A DNA stretch of 64,000 nt, taken from positions 1-64,000 of the forward strand of contig NZ_CANLBV010000003.1 in NCBI RefSeq assembly GCF_947488985.1. Reading direction: 5' to 3'. The notes beneath the pieces were generated by a model that did not search any database, had not been told where the DNA came from, and saw nothing but the letters and a program-made list of their open reading frames with translations. Shown here one piece after another: positions 18,003-28,173 of this stretch (positions within the stretch are counted from its first letter, which is position 1; each line of letters starts with the position of its first letter). Position numbers and translations under genes: made by a program. Source of the stretch: an uncultured Vibrio sp. (GTDB lineage: Bacteria > Pseudomonadota > Gammaproteobacteria > Enterobacterales > Vibrionaceae).

Positions 18003-18550
18003 TTCGCTTCCTCCAACAGGGCTTGATACATAGGCTCGAGCGTCGATGCCCAATTGGTCGGGTTAACATCACCAACATGTCGGTAACGCACTACCCCTTG
18101 AGCATCAATTAAGAAGGTCTCAGGCGCGCCATACACACCAAGATCTAGCCCTAACATACCGTTGCCGTCAAACAGGCTGATGAGATAAGGATTGCCAAGT
18201 TCGTTTAACCAACCCACGGCTTTGTTACGTTCATCTTTATAATTCAGACCAATAATCTTAACGCCTTGATCGGAAAGCTTGTTTAGGTATGAGTGCTCGG
18301 CATAACAGGTCGGACACCAAGTCGCCCACACGTTCAAAAGCAGCGGTTCACCTCTAAAGATCGCTTGATCATGAAGCTTACCCGGTTGCTCTAAATCTTC
18401 TAAACGAAACTCAGGAACTGTTTTACCAATTAGTACCGACTCAAGTTTAGTAGGATCATCGCCCGACTGGTTTCTTACCAATTGAGTTGCAAATACCCCC
18501 GCAAGAATCATGAAAGCGAGCAGCGGAATAAATAAAATCTTCTTGTTCAT
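17999..18550 (-). CDS. ccmG: Thiol:disulfide interchange protein CcmG (DsbE)
   Basis: A periplasmic thioredoxin-fold protein anchored by an N-terminal helix (about 5-24). It supplies reductant for cytochrome c maturation. The 183 residues contain the active site WATWCPTCYAEH (Cys79 and Cys82) and the cis-proline region GVYGAPETFLID. It overlaps ccmH by 4 bases and shares one base with the ccmF stop, so translation is coupled in the operon. Confidence 0.95.
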   Translation of the reverse strand: MNKKILFIPLLAFMILAGVFATQLVRNQSGDDPTKLESVLIGKTVPEFRLEDLEQPGKLHDQAIFRGEPLLLNVWATWCPTCYAEHSYLNKLSDQGVKIIGLNYKDERNKAVGWLNELGNPYLISLFDGNGMLGLDLGVYGAPETFLIDAQGVVRYRHVGDVNPTNWASTLEPMYQALLEEAK

Positions 18551-20520
18551 TAGGCCTCCTGCTCTTCAACCGATTTTTTTGTTGGCTTGCGGAAACGGTA
18601 GCGACGGTCACTGATAGCGATAGCACCACCAATTGACATGATCAAAGAGCCCGCCCAGATCCAACGTACAAATGGTTTGTAGTAGATACGTACCGCCCAA
18701 GATATGTTGTCGTCTAAACGCTCACCCATGGCAATGTAAAGGTCGCGCGTTACGCCGCGATCAATCGCCGCTTCTGTCATCATAGACTTCGCTGTGGTGT
18801 AGAAACGTTTTTCGGCGTGAAGCGTGTTGATGTATTGACCTTCTTTAGTAATTTCAAAGTCAGCAATATAACCATCGTAGTTCGGACCATCTTTGTCACG
18901 TACGCCAGTAAACTCGAAGCTGTACTCTTCAAGTTGGTAGCTTTCACCCGGAGCTAAACGTACATCACGTTCAATGCTGTAGTTTTGCACCATCGCAATA
19001 CCAATCACGGTTACCGCTAAACCGATGTGACCGCACATCATGGCCCAGTGGCTACGAGGAAGCTTAGTGAGACCTTTGAGGAAGGTATGACGGTGAGTCG
19101 CACGTTCATGCAGCTCAAAGCCGTGCATGAAGATGATCCAGAATGCCATGACCCAACCAGCAAACGCAGTACCACTGAAGCGGTCAGCCAGCAGTGTCAC
19201 CATCAGAGCACTTAGACCAAGCGAAAATACGCCTGAAATCAGCATGGGTTTCACTAGCTTAGATAGGTTGTCGCGTTTCCAACGGATCAGAGGACCGATA
19301 CCAAGCAGGAACGAGAACGGAATCATCAACCAGAAGAACAGCATGTCAAAGAATGGCGCACCGATAGAGACCGAGCCCAAGCCTAACTGTTTGTGAACGA
19401 GTGGTAATAGCGTACCTACTAACACCACCACTAGAGCAGCCATCAATAAGATGTTGTTGCCAAGCAGTGCGTTTTCACGAGACACCAGATCAAAGTTACC
19501 ACGCACACGAACCGCTGCGCCTTTCACCGCAAATAGTAGCAGTGAGCCACCGATAACGAAGACAAGGAAACCAAGAATGAACATACCGCGAGCCGGATCC
19601 GACGCAAATGCGTGAACAGACACTAAGATACCCGAACGAACTAGGAACGTACCCAATAAGCTGAGTGAGAATGCAGAAATAGCCAGCAATACTGTCCAAG
19701 CTTTAAATGTGCCGCGCTTTTCGGTTACCGCCAGTGAGTGCATTAACGCAGTACCAGCCAGCCAAGGCATGAATGAAGCGTTTTCTACTGGATCCCAGAA
19801 CCACCAGCCACCCCAGCCAAGTTCGTAGTAAGCCCACCATGAACCTAGTGCGATACCAACGGTTAGGAATAACCAAGCTGCGATAGTCCAAGGACGTGAC
19901 CAACGAGCCCAAGCCGTATCTAAACGACCACTCATTAGAGATGCAATAGCGAAAGAGAACGCAACAGAGAAGCCAACATAACCCATGTAAAGCATTGGTG
20001 GGTGAATAATCAAACCCGGATCTTGCAATAATGGGTTTAAATCGCGTCCATCAACCGGGAAGAAAGGCAGAGTGCGTAAAAATGGGTTAGACGTTACGAT
20101 AATAAATAATAGGAAGCCGACAGTAATCAAGCCCATAATCGCCAGTACGCGAGCCACAGACTCTTGAGGCATACCACGACTAAACGTCGCGACGGCAACG
20201 GTCCAACCCGCTTGGATAAGCACCCACAACAGCAATGAGCCTTCGTGTGCGCCCCAAACCGCCGTAATTCGGTAATACCAAGGAAGCTGACTGTTCGAGT
20301 TACTTGCTACGTATTGAATCGTAAAATCATTTGTGTAAAACGCATAACACAGAATAAAGAACGAAATCGCTAAGAACCCGAACATCCCCCACGACAACGG
20401 TCGTGCACTGTTCATCAGTAATGTGTTATTTCGAGCGGCTCCATACAGTGGGAGCACGCTCAATAGCAGTGCTAACCCCAAGGACAGGATCATCGCAAAA
20501 TGGCCGATTTCGGCTATCAT
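18550..20520 (-). CDS. ccmF: Heme lyase CcmF
   Basis: CcmF is the large membrane subunit that attaches heme to apocytochrome c. The 656 residues form many membrane helices. The tryptophan-rich WWD signature is present ([20 protein letters not shown]), together with conserved histidines in [12 protein letters not shown] and [10 protein letters not shown] large periplasmic loop precedes the last helix. It overlaps ccmE by 4 bases and ccmG by 1. Length and order are typical. Confidence 0.95.
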   Translation of the reverse strand: MIAEIGHFAMILSLGLALLLSVLPLYGAARNNTLLMNSARPLSWGMFGFLAISFFILCYAFYTNDFTIQYVASNSNSQLPWYYRITAVWGAHEGSLLLWVLIQAGWTVAVATFSRGMPQESVARVLAIMGLITVGFLLFIIVTSNPFLRTLPFFPVDGRDLNPLLQDPGLIIHPPMLYMGYVGFSVAFSFAIASLMSGRLDTAWARWSRPWTIAAWLFLTVGIALGSWWAYYELGWGGWWFWDPVENASFMPWLAGTALMHSLAVTEKRGTFKAWTVLLAISAFSLSLLGTFLVRSGILVSVHAFASDPARGMFILGFLVFVIGGSLLLFAVKGAAVRVRGNFDLVSRENALLGNNILLMAALVVVLVGTLLPLVHKQLGLGSVSIGAPFFDMLFFWLMIPFSFLLGIGPLIRWKRDNLSKLVKPMLISGVFSLGLSALMVTLLADRFSGTAFAGWVMAFWIIFMHGFELHERATHRHTFLKGLTKLPRSHWAMMCGHIGLAVTVIGIAMVQNYSIERDVRLAPGESYQLEEYSFEFTGVRDKDGPNYDGYIADFEITKEGQYINTLHAEKRFYTTAKSMMTEAAIDRGVTRDLYIAMGERLDDNISWAVRIYYKPFVRWIWAGSLIMSIGGAIAISDRRYRFRKPTKKSVEEQEA

Positions 20521-20999
20521 TGAGCATTTCCTTCTTTTTGTTCAGTCGTGTATTGCAAAGGCTCATGGGTTTTCTCCATTGCTTCCGCAAGTTCAGTCGG
20601 CATGTACTCTTCGTCATGCTTTGCCAACACTTCAAACGCTTCGATTGTCGTTGCATCTTTAAGGACACCTTGAGCAACAATACCTTGGCCTTCACGGAAA
20701 AGATCAGGAAGAATGCCATCGTATAAAATTGTTACTTTAGGGCCAACATCGGCTAAATCGAAGCTAACACGCAATGACTCAGTGTCGCGGCTTACAGAAC
20801 CGACAACCACCATGCCACCAATACGTAAACGTTGACCGACTTCAGGTTTGTAACCATCTTTGCCGTTGACCAACTCAGTGGGTGTGTAGAACAGATCCAT
20901 GTTCTGGTTAAGTGCATAGACCATTAATCCAACAGTCGCACTGATACCAATAAAAATGGCTAAAACAATACCTAGCCTCTTTTTACGCCTTGGGTTCAT
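20517..20999 (-). CDS. ccmE: Heme chaperone CcmE
   Basis: CcmE carries heme covalently on a histidine in the periplasm and hands it to CcmF. The 160-residue protein has an N-terminal anchor helix (about 9-28), an OB-fold body, and the heme-binding [10 protein letters not shown] with His128 and Tyr132, matching H130/Y134 of the E. coli protein. It overlaps ccmD and ccmF by 4 bases each. Confidence 0.95.
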   Translation of the reverse strand: MNPRRKKRLGIVLAIFIGISATVGLMVYALNQNMDLFYTPTELVNGKDGYKPEVGQRLRIGGMVVVGSVSRDTESLRVSFDLADVGPKVTILYDGILPDLFREGQGIVAQGVLKDATTIEAFEVLAKHDEEYMPTELAEAMEKTHEPLQYTTEQKEGNAQ

Positions 21000-21202
21000 A
21001 GAGTGTTCTCCATATTTTTAGCTGCATCGATACGAGCTTGACGATCTATCTTTGCTTGTACTTCATTTAGTAATTGCTTACCACGTCTAACGCTTACCAC
21101 CAGTAATACCAACATCGCGAGGAATGTGATTCCAAATGCACTCCATACGTATGGCGCGTAGCCACCCATGGCAAAGAAATCACTCAGAGATTCAAAATAC
21201 AT
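20996..21202 (-). CDS. ccmD: Cytochrome c maturation protein CcmD
   Basis: A 68-residue single-helix protein that helps release heme-loaded CcmE from the CcmABC transporter. It has the family start [16 protein letters not shown], one membrane helix (about 20-40) and a charged C-terminal tail. It overlaps ccmE by 4 bases and is 14 bases after ccmC. Confidence 0.9.
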   Translation of the reverse strand: MYFESLSDFFAMGGYAPYVWSAFGITFLAMLVLLVVSVRRGKQLLNEVQAKIDRQARIDAAKNMENTL

Positions 21203-21216
21203 AATTACCTACCCTA

Positions 21217-21957
21217 CTATGCTTTTTCGGTCGCAAGCTTGCGAACCCATGGACGGTGACTCTCTTTGCTAATGATTTCATTTCTGAAACGCACCATGGT
21301 CACAGCGCCAAAGAAAAAGGCAAAGCCGAAGATGTTAAGAAGAAGCGGCCAAAGCATGTCATTTGATATAGAAGGTTTGTCGAATTTGGTGATAGTGGCA
21401 CCTTGATGAAGCGTGTTCCACCATTCAACAGAAAAATGAATGATCGGAAGATTAATGACACCGACAATCGCCAAAATACCCGCCGCTTTTGCTGCGGTTT
21501 TTTGATCGTCAAACGCATGGTGCAGGGCAATCACACCCAAATATAGGAATAGAAGGATCAGTTCTGAGGTTAAGCGCGCATCCCACACCCACCAAGCCCC
21601 CCACATTGGCTTGCCCCAAACCGCGCCCGTTAACAGCGCAATAAAGGTAAATACAGCGCCAATGGGAGCCATGGCTAGTGCTGCCATATCAGAAAGCCTA
21701 ACTTGCCATACCAAACCAATAAAGGCCGCAATCGCCATCGACATATAAACGCCCATTGACCAAATGGCAGACGGAACATGGATGTATATAATTCTAAAGC
21801 TATCCCCCTGTTGATAGTCAGAAGGCGCAAATGCTAGCCCCCATACCGTACCCACAGATAAGCACAACAACGCTAGAATAGAAAACCATGGCAGAAGTTT
21901 ACCAGCAAGCTGATAAGAGGTTTCTGCTTTGGCGTAGGGATGGAGCCATTTCCACAT
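21217..21957 (-). CDS. ccmC: Heme exporter subunit CcmC
   Basis: CcmC loads heme onto CcmE. The 246 residues form six membrane helices with the WWD signature (WGKPMWGAWWVWDARLTSEL) and flanking histidines in YIHVPSAIW and IHFSVEWWNTLHQG. Unlike the other ccm genes it is far from its upstream neighbour ccmB, with a 306-base gap that holds a MITE-like element. It may rely on read-through or its own promoter. Confidence 0.95.
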   Translation of the reverse strand: MWKWLHPYAKAETSYQLAGKLLPWFSILALLCLSVGTVWGLAFAPSDYQQGDSFRIIYIHVPSAIWSMGVYMSMAIAAFIGLVWQVRLSDMAALAMAPIGAVFTFIALLTGAVWGKPMWGAWWVWDARLTSELILLFLYLGVIALHHAFDDQKTAAKAAGILAIVGVINLPIIHFSVEWWNTLHQGATITKFDKPSISNDMLWPLLLNIFGFAFFFGAVTMVRFRNEIISKESHRPWVRKLATEKA

Positions 21958-21998
21958 GTTTATAATCTCACTCTTACTTCATATGACTTAAAGCTACC

Positions 21999-22156
21999 AT
22001 ACCAATCGTAGTAAATAACGGGTTCCTCTAGCTGCTTAAAACGCTCGATAACTGCGTTAGAATTTTTGATTGTAGAATCACTACTTATCGAAAAATTCTG
22101 CCTTGTTCTCAAGCTTATTTCCTGAGCTATTTCTGAACACTTACTGTGATTGGTAT
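21999..22156. repeat. MITE-like element within the ccm operon
   Basis: A 158-base element bounded by imperfect inverted repeats. The left end reads ATACCAATCGTAGTAAATA; the right end, read on the other strand, ATACCAATCACAGTAAGTG (14 of 19 identical). There is no coding capacity. The body (GATAACTGCGTTAGAATTTTTGA and on, over about 110 bases) is of the kind I recall as dispersed in Vibrio genomes; only one copy is in this window. It fills half of the ccmB-ccmC gap. The rest (22157-22263) is AT-rich and holds nothing I can identify. Confidence 0.65.
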
Positions 22157-22263
22157 TACAGCTATAATTATTATAATTTAATTGTCTGATATCTCTTTCA
22201 ATGACTCTATGAGTTTGAAAGTTCTCATTGGTTCACTCTGAATCGATAAAATCTGCTGAACGG

Positions 22264-22941
22264 TTAGTTCACACTCACTCTCAGTGCTGCGCTAATGGCA
22301 AATGGGGTCAGCGTCATTGCCCCCATTAACATTGCCCCTAGTACGGCTAATTGTCCGTTATACGCAACGCCTAGTGCTGCCGCATCAATCGCGGATGTCG
22401 CAAAAATAAGAATTGGGATATACAACGGCAAGATAAGTAGGCTCAACAGTACACCACCTTTTTGTAGCCCAACCGTTAAAGCCACGCCAATCGCACCAAT
22501 AAAGCTTAATGCAGGCGTACCAATCAATAACGTTAACACCACCGATAACCAAGTATCGAAATTCAAGGATAGCAGTACCGCCAACAGCGGGCTGATCAAA
22601 ATTAATGGTAACCCGGTCAACAACCAGTGCGCTATGACTTTGGACAAGACCACCAACTGCAATGGAATGGGCATCAACATCATCTGTTCAAGGGCGCCAT
22701 CTTGAAAATCATCACGGAATAATCGCTCTAATGAGAGCAACGCAGCCAGCAAAGCCGCGACCCAAACAATACCCGCAGCAATACGGGCAAGTAGATTAGG
22801 CTCAGGACCGATACTTAATGGAAAGAGGGTAATTACAATGATAAAAAACCACAAAGGGTTAAATATATCGGCTTGACGACGAAATGCGATCAACAGCTCA
22901 CGTTGAATGATCGTGGTCATTGAAGAGATCATACTACTCAC
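22264..22941 (-). CDS. ccmB: Heme exporter subunit CcmB
   Basis: CcmB is a membrane subunit of the CcmABC transporter that drives release of holo-CcmE. The 225 residues give about six helices and the conserved stretch [20 protein letters not shown], then [21 protein letters not shown], nearly as in E. coli. Starts at 22941, 22932 or 22920 are possible. The first overlaps the ccmA end by 8 bases. Confidence 0.94.
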   Translation of the reverse strand: MSSMISSMTTIIQRELLIAFRRQADIFNPLWFFIIVITLFPLSIGPEPNLLARIAAGIVWVAALLAALLSLERLFRDDFQDGALEQMMLMPIPLQLVVLSKVIAHWLLTGLPLILISPLLAVLLSLNFDTWLSVVLTLLIGTPALSFIGAIGVALTVGLQKGGVLLSLLILPLYIPILIFATSAIDAAALGVAYNGQLAVLGAMLMGAMTLTPFAISAALRVSVN

Positions 22942-23551
22942 CCAATTTAATTTTTCTTAGTTTCGGGCTGTCAGCAAACATGTCTTGATGTGTGGTTAAT
23001 AACACTATGCCACCATTATCTGCATGCTGAGAAAAAAGGGACTCAAGAACTTTCACACCCTGCTTGTCAATAGCAGTCAGTGGTTCATCCAAAATCCATA
23101 ACATTTGCTTACTTAACCAAAGACGTGCAAGTGCCACTCGACGTTGTTGCCCTGCGGACAGCTGCCCTGTTGGTACGTCTTCTCGTCCAGCGAGACCGAC
23201 TTGAGCCATAGCCTGGTAAAGCGCTTCCTTGGTGGTTCCACCACTATGAATCGACTGATAGAAGCTGAGGTTTTCATAGGCACTCAGCTCGCGTTTCACG
23301 CCAGTTTGGTGCCCAAGAAACAGTAGGTTCTGATGATAGACGTCTCGACTCGACTCAATCGGCTCACCTTGCCATGAGATAGAACCTTCATCACGATCGC
23401 CCAAGCCAGTAATGATTCTGAGGAGAGTGGTTTTCCCAGTACCATTTCGACCTTCAACTTGTACCAACTCACCGGGTTTAAGTTGAAAAGACAAGGATTC
23501 AAATAGAACCCTGTCGTCACGAATAGCTGTTAAATTAGAGACGTCTAGCAT
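22934..23551 (-). CDS. ccmA: ATP-binding subunit CcmA
   Basis: The ABC ATPase of the CcmABC complex. The 205-residue product has Walker [10 protein letters not shown] (34-42), the signature [13 protein letters not shown] and Walker B MLWILDEP. The start at 23551 gives the usual MLDVSNLTA beginning; a longer frame to 23593 adds residues not seen in the family. First gene of the leftward ccm operon, whose promoter must lie in the 23552-24051 gap. Confidence 0.94.
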   Translation of the reverse strand: MLDVSNLTAIRDDRVLFESLSFQLKPGELVQVEGRNGTGKTTLLRIITGLGDRDEGSISWQGEPIESSRDVYHQNLLFLGHQTGVKRELSAYENLSFYQSIHSGGTTKEALYQAMAQVGLAGREDVPTGQLSAGQQRRVALARLWLSKQMLWILDEPLTAIDKQGVKVLESLFSQHADNGGIVLLTTHQDMFADSPKLRKIKLGE

Positions 23552-23705
23552 AGATAAATTTAGTCGAGAAATTAGGGACGTATAGTAGCACACGAAGATA
23601 GCAACAAAACAGGAGTAGGCGTTTTCGATACAACAAACTCAGTAAGAAATGATTACGGCTGCATCACAAATTACACATGTTTATATATTCCTTAACCATT
23701 CGCTG

Positions 23706-23960
23706 TCGATACTAGGGCGTGTTGATCATTCGAGCTGATTTTTGCAGCGAGTTGCTGAGTATTTATACAAGGCAGAGGCGTCGATGTGTAGCTAGCCTAC
23801 ATGAGAAGCCGATAACGTAGTAGAAAAAAGACTGAAAACAACGCAGAGTTATTCGGTAAGTTGTTATTTCACAATCAAAAAGCCATAACAAAGTTATCGA
23901 TTTTTTAACAAGTTTGCGTGCCCAACTCTTGACTATGGTTGCTGCAAGTTTCATTTAGCA
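23706..23960 (-). repeat. Probable dispersed Vibrio repeat with a 63-codon frame
   Basis: A 250-base block begins near GGGCGTGTTGATCATTCGAG and ends near the ATG at 23954. On the minus strand it has a 63-codon frame (23763-23954) starting MKLAATIVKSWARKLVKKSI, with no ribosome site and no family I can name. The text resembles a sequence I recall as repeated in Vibrio genomes, possibly a transposon remnant, but no second copy occurs here. It is not a convincing gene. It lies between the ccm promoter region and the terminator of the chemotaxis transcript. Confidence 0.4.
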
Positions 23961-23977
23961 ATGAAATCCACGTAATA

Positions 23978-24001
23978 AAAAAGAAGCCGAAGCTTCTTTT
24001 T
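23978..24001 (-). terminator. Terminator of the chemotaxis transcript
   Basis: Ten-base arms AAAAAGAAGC/GCTTCTTTTT with a CGAA loop, ending in T on either strand. It lies 50 bases past the DUF2802 stop and would end the long cheY-to-DUF2802 transcript. Confidence 0.8.
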
Positions 24002-24051
24002 GAACCGTAGACGATCAACCGATGAACGTTAATCTGTTGTAAGGGCAAAAT

Positions 24052-24561
24052 CTAGCGGCGTCGAGTGGGAGCTCTTCGCTCGTGAGCATCAGATGGTTCA
24101 TCAAAAGAAGAAGGGTTGCTTCTCAGTGGAGGAATCTTCTCTTTGCCAGCCAGTTTATTCTGCAGAGACATCATCAATTCCGCTTCCGCTTTAGGTAGCT
24201 CGCACTCTTCGATCAGCTCGTTAATCCCAGCGCCAAGCTGAACCATTTTGGTGGCACGCGTGTATAAGCGTCCATCGTTATCCGCATGCTCCAACTCAAC
24301 AATACGCTCATTAAGATGTTTAATCAGATCTTGCTGTTCAGTCACTTTTTGCCCGAGGCCAATCACAACAGAACGGACTTCAAGTAACTGCTTGCTCGAC
24401 TTCTGCAACTCTTTGTCCAAGTTACGAACTTGTAAGCGAGATTGATCCAACTGCTTTTGGATTGCACTCTTTACTTTGCTCAGCAGCAAAATAATAAATA
24501 ATGTAAAAACCCCGACTCCGACAATCAAAGCAATGGGGCTAATAGGAAGCACTTCAAACAT
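24052..24561 (-). CDS. DUF2802 membrane-anchored coiled-coil protein
   Basis: A 169-residue protein of unknown role. Residues about 8-28 form one membrane helix (SPIALIVGVGVFTLFIILLL), residues about 35-95 a coiled coil rich in Gln, Leu and Lys, and residues about 100-130 a short helical domain (KMVQLGAGINELIEECELPKAEAE matches the DUF2802 core in part). The tail is basic and proline-containing. Its start shares one base with the cheW stop, so it belongs to the chemotaxis operon. A function in array placement or flagellar control is suggested by position only. Confidence 0.82.
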   Translation of the reverse strand: MFEVLPISPIALIVGVGVFTLFIILLLSKVKSAIQKQLDQSRLQVRNLDKELQKSSKQLLEVRSVVIGLGQKVTEQQDLIKHLNERIVELEHADNDGRLYTRATKMVQLGAGINELIEECELPKAEAELMMSLQNKLAGKEKIPPLRSNPSSFDEPSDAHERRAPTRRR

Positions 24562-25055
24562 TACAGGTGAGCCATCTCATCCCATTCGTCTTCGCTTAGC
24601 AATTTATTTAAATCGACTAAGATAAGCAGCTTGCCATCACGGTTGCTGACACCTTGAATGAACTTAGCACTTTCATCCGTGCCAACACTTGGTGTCGTGT
24701 CGATTTCAGAAGAACGTAAGTACACCACTTCAGCCACGCTATCAACTAAGATACCGATCACTTGGCGTTCAGATTCAATCACAATGATCCGGGTATTATC
24801 TGTGATTTCACCTTGCATCAAACCAAAGCGAGAACGCGTGTCGATAACCGTCACTACATTGCCACGTAAGTTGATAATACCTAGCACGTAATCTGGCGCA
24901 CCCGGTACCGGAGCAATTTCACTGTAACGCAATACTTCACGTACCTGCATCACATTGATGCCGTAAGTTTCTTCTTCTAACTGGAACGTTACCCATTGAA
25001 GTACTTCATCATTGGTTTGTTCTTTTCTTACTTCAACTTCACTCATTTGAGACAT
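24561..25055 (-). CDS. cheW: Chemotaxis coupling protein CheW
   Basis: CheW couples chemoreceptors to CheA in the signalling array. The 164 residues form a single CheW domain (about 18-155): WVTFQLEEETYGINVMQVREVL, then VLGIINLRGNVVTVIDTRSRFG and VDSVAEVVYL. The start ATG at 25055 has GAGGG upstream. A 92-base gap separates it from parP, with short direct repeats (TAATTCGATAC, TTAATGCTTT) in it. Confidence 0.95.
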   Translation of the reverse strand: MSQMSEVEVRKEQTNDEVLQWVTFQLEEETYGINVMQVREVLRYSEIAPVPGAPDYVLGIINLRGNVVTVIDTRSRFGLMQGEITDNTRIIVIESERQVIGILVDSVAEVVYLRSSEIDTTPSVGTDESAKFIQGVSNRDGKLLILVDLNKLLSEDEWDEMAHL

Positions 25056-25147
25056 ATTTAACCCTCTTGCCGTCGATATCGACCACTGTTATTAACTCGA
25101 TACGTTCTGATTAATTCGATACTTTATAGCCAGTTAATGCTTTGTAG

Positions 25148-26221
25148 CTAACTTAATGCTTTTACATCTAGTCCTGCATTTAGCATGACGATCAATGCTT
25201 CGACATGAATCAAAGCGCACATTTTTTCTTTTACCATACCGGCGAGCCAAGGGCGTTTCCCTGCCATTTCTCGCCAACGTACTTTCTCTGTATTGAGCAG
25301 CTCAGTGCCTTTCAGTTCAGTGCACGCAAGCCCCCACAAGCTTTCGCCAAGCATCACTATATACTGATAATTGTCTTTGTATTCGTCACCTGATAGCTTC
25401 TCTGACATCACCCATTTAGCAGTGTCGACCACATCTAACTGGCTATCTCGGTTGGTTTGCAAGCCTAAATACCACCCAGGCTTACCAACAATGTGATTGA
25501 CGGCTTCAAGGCGATGGATCCCGCCCAACTCATCAAGGGGTACCGCAAAGGTCACACCGTTCACATCGAAATACAATACTTGAAAATCTTCGCTCCGAGC
25601 CGTGTTTTCCCAAGACGCAAACTGATCACCACCACCCGGCTGGGTGTCCGGCTCTGCTTCCGCCCCTGATTCAATCTCAAGCGCTTTACTTCTCGTCGCT
25701 TCAATTAGCGACTGCTCAATAAAGTCTTCAACGTAAGGCGCTTCCGTTTGCTGTGCGTGATCTTGTGACTCTACAGTCATCGATAAATCGGTTTCGGGAA
25801 GATTCCAATCTTGAATTTCTGGCTCAACCAACGCTTGAACAGACTCAACGGCAGCATCAAACATCTGCATGTCAGCTTGCTGAGCAATTTTCTGCGTGTT
25901 CTGATCCATCAGCTCATCAAGGTCGAGCTCATCAACGATATTAGTCGCTTCTAAGCGACTCAACAGCTTTTGGACACCCTCAAGATTTGGCGCTTCAAAT
26001 TCGGCAACGGGTAGCTCAGAATACGTCGAATAGATGGCACTTTCTGGCTCTGGCTCTGGCTCTGGCTCTGCAGTACAAAATAACTCATCACTAAATTCGT
26101 CAACAAAAAACTCAACCACTTCTAAGCTGTCGTCACCCAACAATGCGGTAAAGTAATCATCCAGTGCCTGTTCACTGGATAGGCTGGATCCCGCGATCGT
26201 CAACTCTTCATTCGCGCTCAT
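25148..26221 (-). CDS. parP: ParP, CheW-like polar chemotaxis array protein
   Basis: ParP works with ParC to bring chemotaxis arrays to the cell pole in Vibrio and binds the CheA linker and receptors through its C-terminal CheW-like AIF domain. The 357-residue product has a long acidic N-terminal part with an EPEPEPEPE tract (about 53-61) and a C-terminal CheW-like domain from about residue 208 (FQVLYFDVNGVTFAVPLDEL to MLNAGLDVKALS). It overlaps parC by 14 bases. The function follows from gene order and domain layout, as known in V. cholerae and V. parahaemolyticus. Confidence 0.88.
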   Translation of the reverse strand: MSANEELTIAGSSLSSEQALDDYFTALLGDDSLEVVEFFVDEFSDELFCTAEPEPEPEPESAIYSTYSELPVAEFEAPNLEGVQKLLSRLEATNIVDELDLDELMDQNTQKIAQQADMQMFDAAVESVQALVEPEIQDWNLPETDLSMTVESQDHAQQTEAPYVEDFIEQSLIEATRSKALEIESGAEAEPDTQPGGGDQFASWENTARSEDFQVLYFDVNGVTFAVPLDELGGIHRLEAVNHIVGKPGWYLGLQTNRDSQLDVVDTAKWVMSEKLSGDEYKDNYQYIVMLGESLWGLACTELKGTELLNTEKVRWREMAGKRPWLAGMVKEKMCALIHVEALIVMLNAGLDVKALS

Positions 26222-26990
26222 TTATCACCAACCTCTCTAGATAAATTAGCAGCTGCTTGTAAGCAAATACACCACGGCTGCTCGATGCAAAGTGAGAGGC
26301 AGGTAAACGCTTTAAACTGGCGTCTCTAAACTTGGTATCAATAGGCACTGCCGATGTCCAAACTTGTTTCGGGTAGTCATCTTTAAGCTGGGTCAGTGTT
26401 TGTAGTGATGCCTTGGTTCGCTTGTCGTACATGGTTGGGACAATCGTCACCTTAAACGGTGTTTTGCGTGATTTTTGCATAATGGCCAAAGTGCGAATCA
26501 TTCGCTCTAAGCCCTTCATTGCCAAAAACTCAGTCTGCACAGGAATCAAGATACGATCGCTCGCCGCCAGTGCGTTGACCATCATCACACCCAAGATCGG
26601 CGGACAATCGATAAGCACATAGTCATAGTCGTCTTTCAACGCAGCTAACGCACGCTTCAAAATCAACCCCATGCCACTTCGATTTCCCATCACACGGTCT
26701 AACGTTGCCAATGACATGTGGGCAGGAATGATATCGATGCCTTCAACTTGCGTTTTTAACGTCAGCGGCCTGACTGTCTGCTCGGTAAACTGGCGTAGCT
26801 GAAACAGATCAAACAGACTTGATTCAACGGTATCTGAGTCGTAACCCAGATAAGTCGTCAGTGAGGCATGTGGGTCTGTATCAACCAACAACACGCGGTG
26901 CCCTTTCAAGCTAAGTAGACCTGCTAAGGTCACGGTGGTGGTGGTTTTTCCAACACCACCTTTTTGATTTGCAACACTCCAAACAATCAT
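26208..26990 (-). CDS. parC: ParC, ParA-like ATPase for chemotaxis array positioning
   Basis: A ParA/MinD-type ATPase of 260 residues that marks the cell pole for chemotaxis arrays. The deviant Walker A is KGGVGKTTTT (about 10-19), followed by LLVDTDPHASLTTYLG and Walker B YVLIDCPPILG. Note that the same symbol is used elsewhere for topoisomerase IV; this gene is unrelated. It sits between cheB and parP and overlaps parP. Confidence 0.92.
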   Translation of the reverse strand: MIVWSVANQKGGVGKTTTTVTLAGLLSLKGHRVLLVDTDPHASLTTYLGYDSDTVESSLFDLFQLRQFTEQTVRPLTLKTQVEGIDIIPAHMSLATLDRVMGNRSGMGLILKRALAALKDDYDYVLIDCPPILGVMMVNALAASDRILIPVQTEFLAMKGLERMIRTLAIMQKSRKTPFKVTIVPTMYDKRTKASLQTLTQLKDDYPKQVWTSAVPIDTKFRDASLKRLPASHFASSSRGVFAYKQLLIYLERLVINERE

Positions 26991-26999
26991 TCGATTTAC

Positions 27000-28160
27000 C
27001 TAAGCTAACCCAACTTCAACCAAAATCCTTTCCGCAATACGCTCTAAGGGTAGGTCTTCAGTAGAAATGCCAGCTTTTGCGACCGCTTGAGGCATACCAT
27101 ATACAACGCAGCTCTCTTCGTCTTGTGCCCAAATCGTCGAGCCCGCGGCCTTTAACATGCGCGCACCTTCTCGGCCATCTGCGCCCATACCCGTCAGTAT
27201 CATAGACAGGACTTTATCGCCGTAGATCTTCGCAGCAGAGCCGAAGGTGACATCCACACACGGCTTGTAGTTCATTCGGTCACCGCCATCGATGATTCTT
27301 AACCGTGCCGACCCTGCGCGGCCATCAACCATCATCTGTTTACCACCTGGAGCAAGATAAGCCACTCCCGGTTTCAATACATCACCGTCTTGCGCTTCGC
27401 GAACTTCGATCTTACACAAGGTGTTCAATCGACTAGCAAACGCAGCGGTGAAGGTAGCTGGCATATGTTGAACTAACACAATCGGCTGTGGGTAATGGGC
27501 AGGGATGCGCGTCAAAATTTTCTGGAGCGCCACCGGGCCACCGGTCGAGGCGCCAATAGCAGTAAGTTGATACTTCTTACCTGAAGCTCTGAATTTCGCC
27601 TTTGATGTCGCACTAGGCTTGGTCGCTGTCGATGGTGCAGTTGCAGTTGCAGTTGCAGTTGCCGATCTTACACCAACGACCGGTTGGCGTAACGATGCTG
27701 AACTGGTTGTCGCAGCCGATGCTGTAGCTCTTGGCGAAACGGGAGTTCGGCGCATGAAGACACGCTTTGCAGCTATCTGAATCACGCGCTGTTGAAGCAA
27801 TGCAACGGCATCGTCACGATTACGTGCAATATCTTCAAACTTCTTCGGTAGAAAGTCTAACGCTCCGGCATCCAATGCATCTAACGTTGCTCTCGCGCCA
27901 TCATGCGTAAGTGATGAAAACATTAAAATAGGCGTTGGAGACGCTGCCATAATTTCACGGACGGCGGTAATACCATCCATAACAGGCATTTCGATGTCCA
28001 TCGTGATCACGTCAGGTCTAAGCTGTTTCGCTTTTTCTACCGCTTCTTTACCGTTGACGGCTACATCGATGACTTCTAGGCGAGCCTCCGAGTTGATGAT
28101 TTCGCTAACTCGACGACGAAAAAAGCTCGAATCATCAACGACTAATACTTTAATCGCCAT
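27000..28160 (-). CDS. cheB: Chemotaxis protein-glutamate methylesterase CheB
   Basis: CheB demethylates chemoreceptors and deamidates glutamines. The 386 residues have an N-terminal receiver domain with the phospho-acceptor Asp in [11 protein letters not shown] (near 56) and a C-terminal esterase domain. The catalytic triad is seen in GASTGG (Ser), LVQHMP (His) and TGMGADG (Asp). The linker (about 140-190) is rich in Ala, Thr and Ser, with an ATATATA stretch encoded by a run of TTGCAG hexamers near 27635-27662. No cheR is in the window; it must lie elsewhere. Confidence 0.95.
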   Translation of the reverse strand: MAIKVLVVDDSSFFRRRVSEIINSEARLEVIDVAVNGKEAVEKAKQLRPDVITMDIEMPVMDGITAVREIMAASPTPILMFSSLTHDGARATLDALDAGALDFLPKKFEDIARNRDDAVALLQQRVIQIAAKRVFMRRTPVSPRATASAATTSSASLRQPVVGVRSATATATATAPSTATKPSATSKAKFRASGKKYQLTAIGASTGGPVALQKILTRIPAHYPQPIVLVQHMPATFTAAFASRLNTLCKIEVREAQDGDVLKPGVAYLAPGGKQMMVDGRAGSARLRIIDGGDRMNYKPCVDVTFGSAAKIYGDKVLSMILTGMGADGREGARMLKAAGSTIWAQDEESCVVYGMPQAVAKAGISTEDLPLERIAERILVEVGLA

Positions 28161-28173
28161 ATTTATCCTTAAA

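Noticed and set aside
23763..23954. 63-codon frame as a real gene
   Set aside because: No ribosome site, no recognisable domain, and it lies in what looks like a dispersed repeat.
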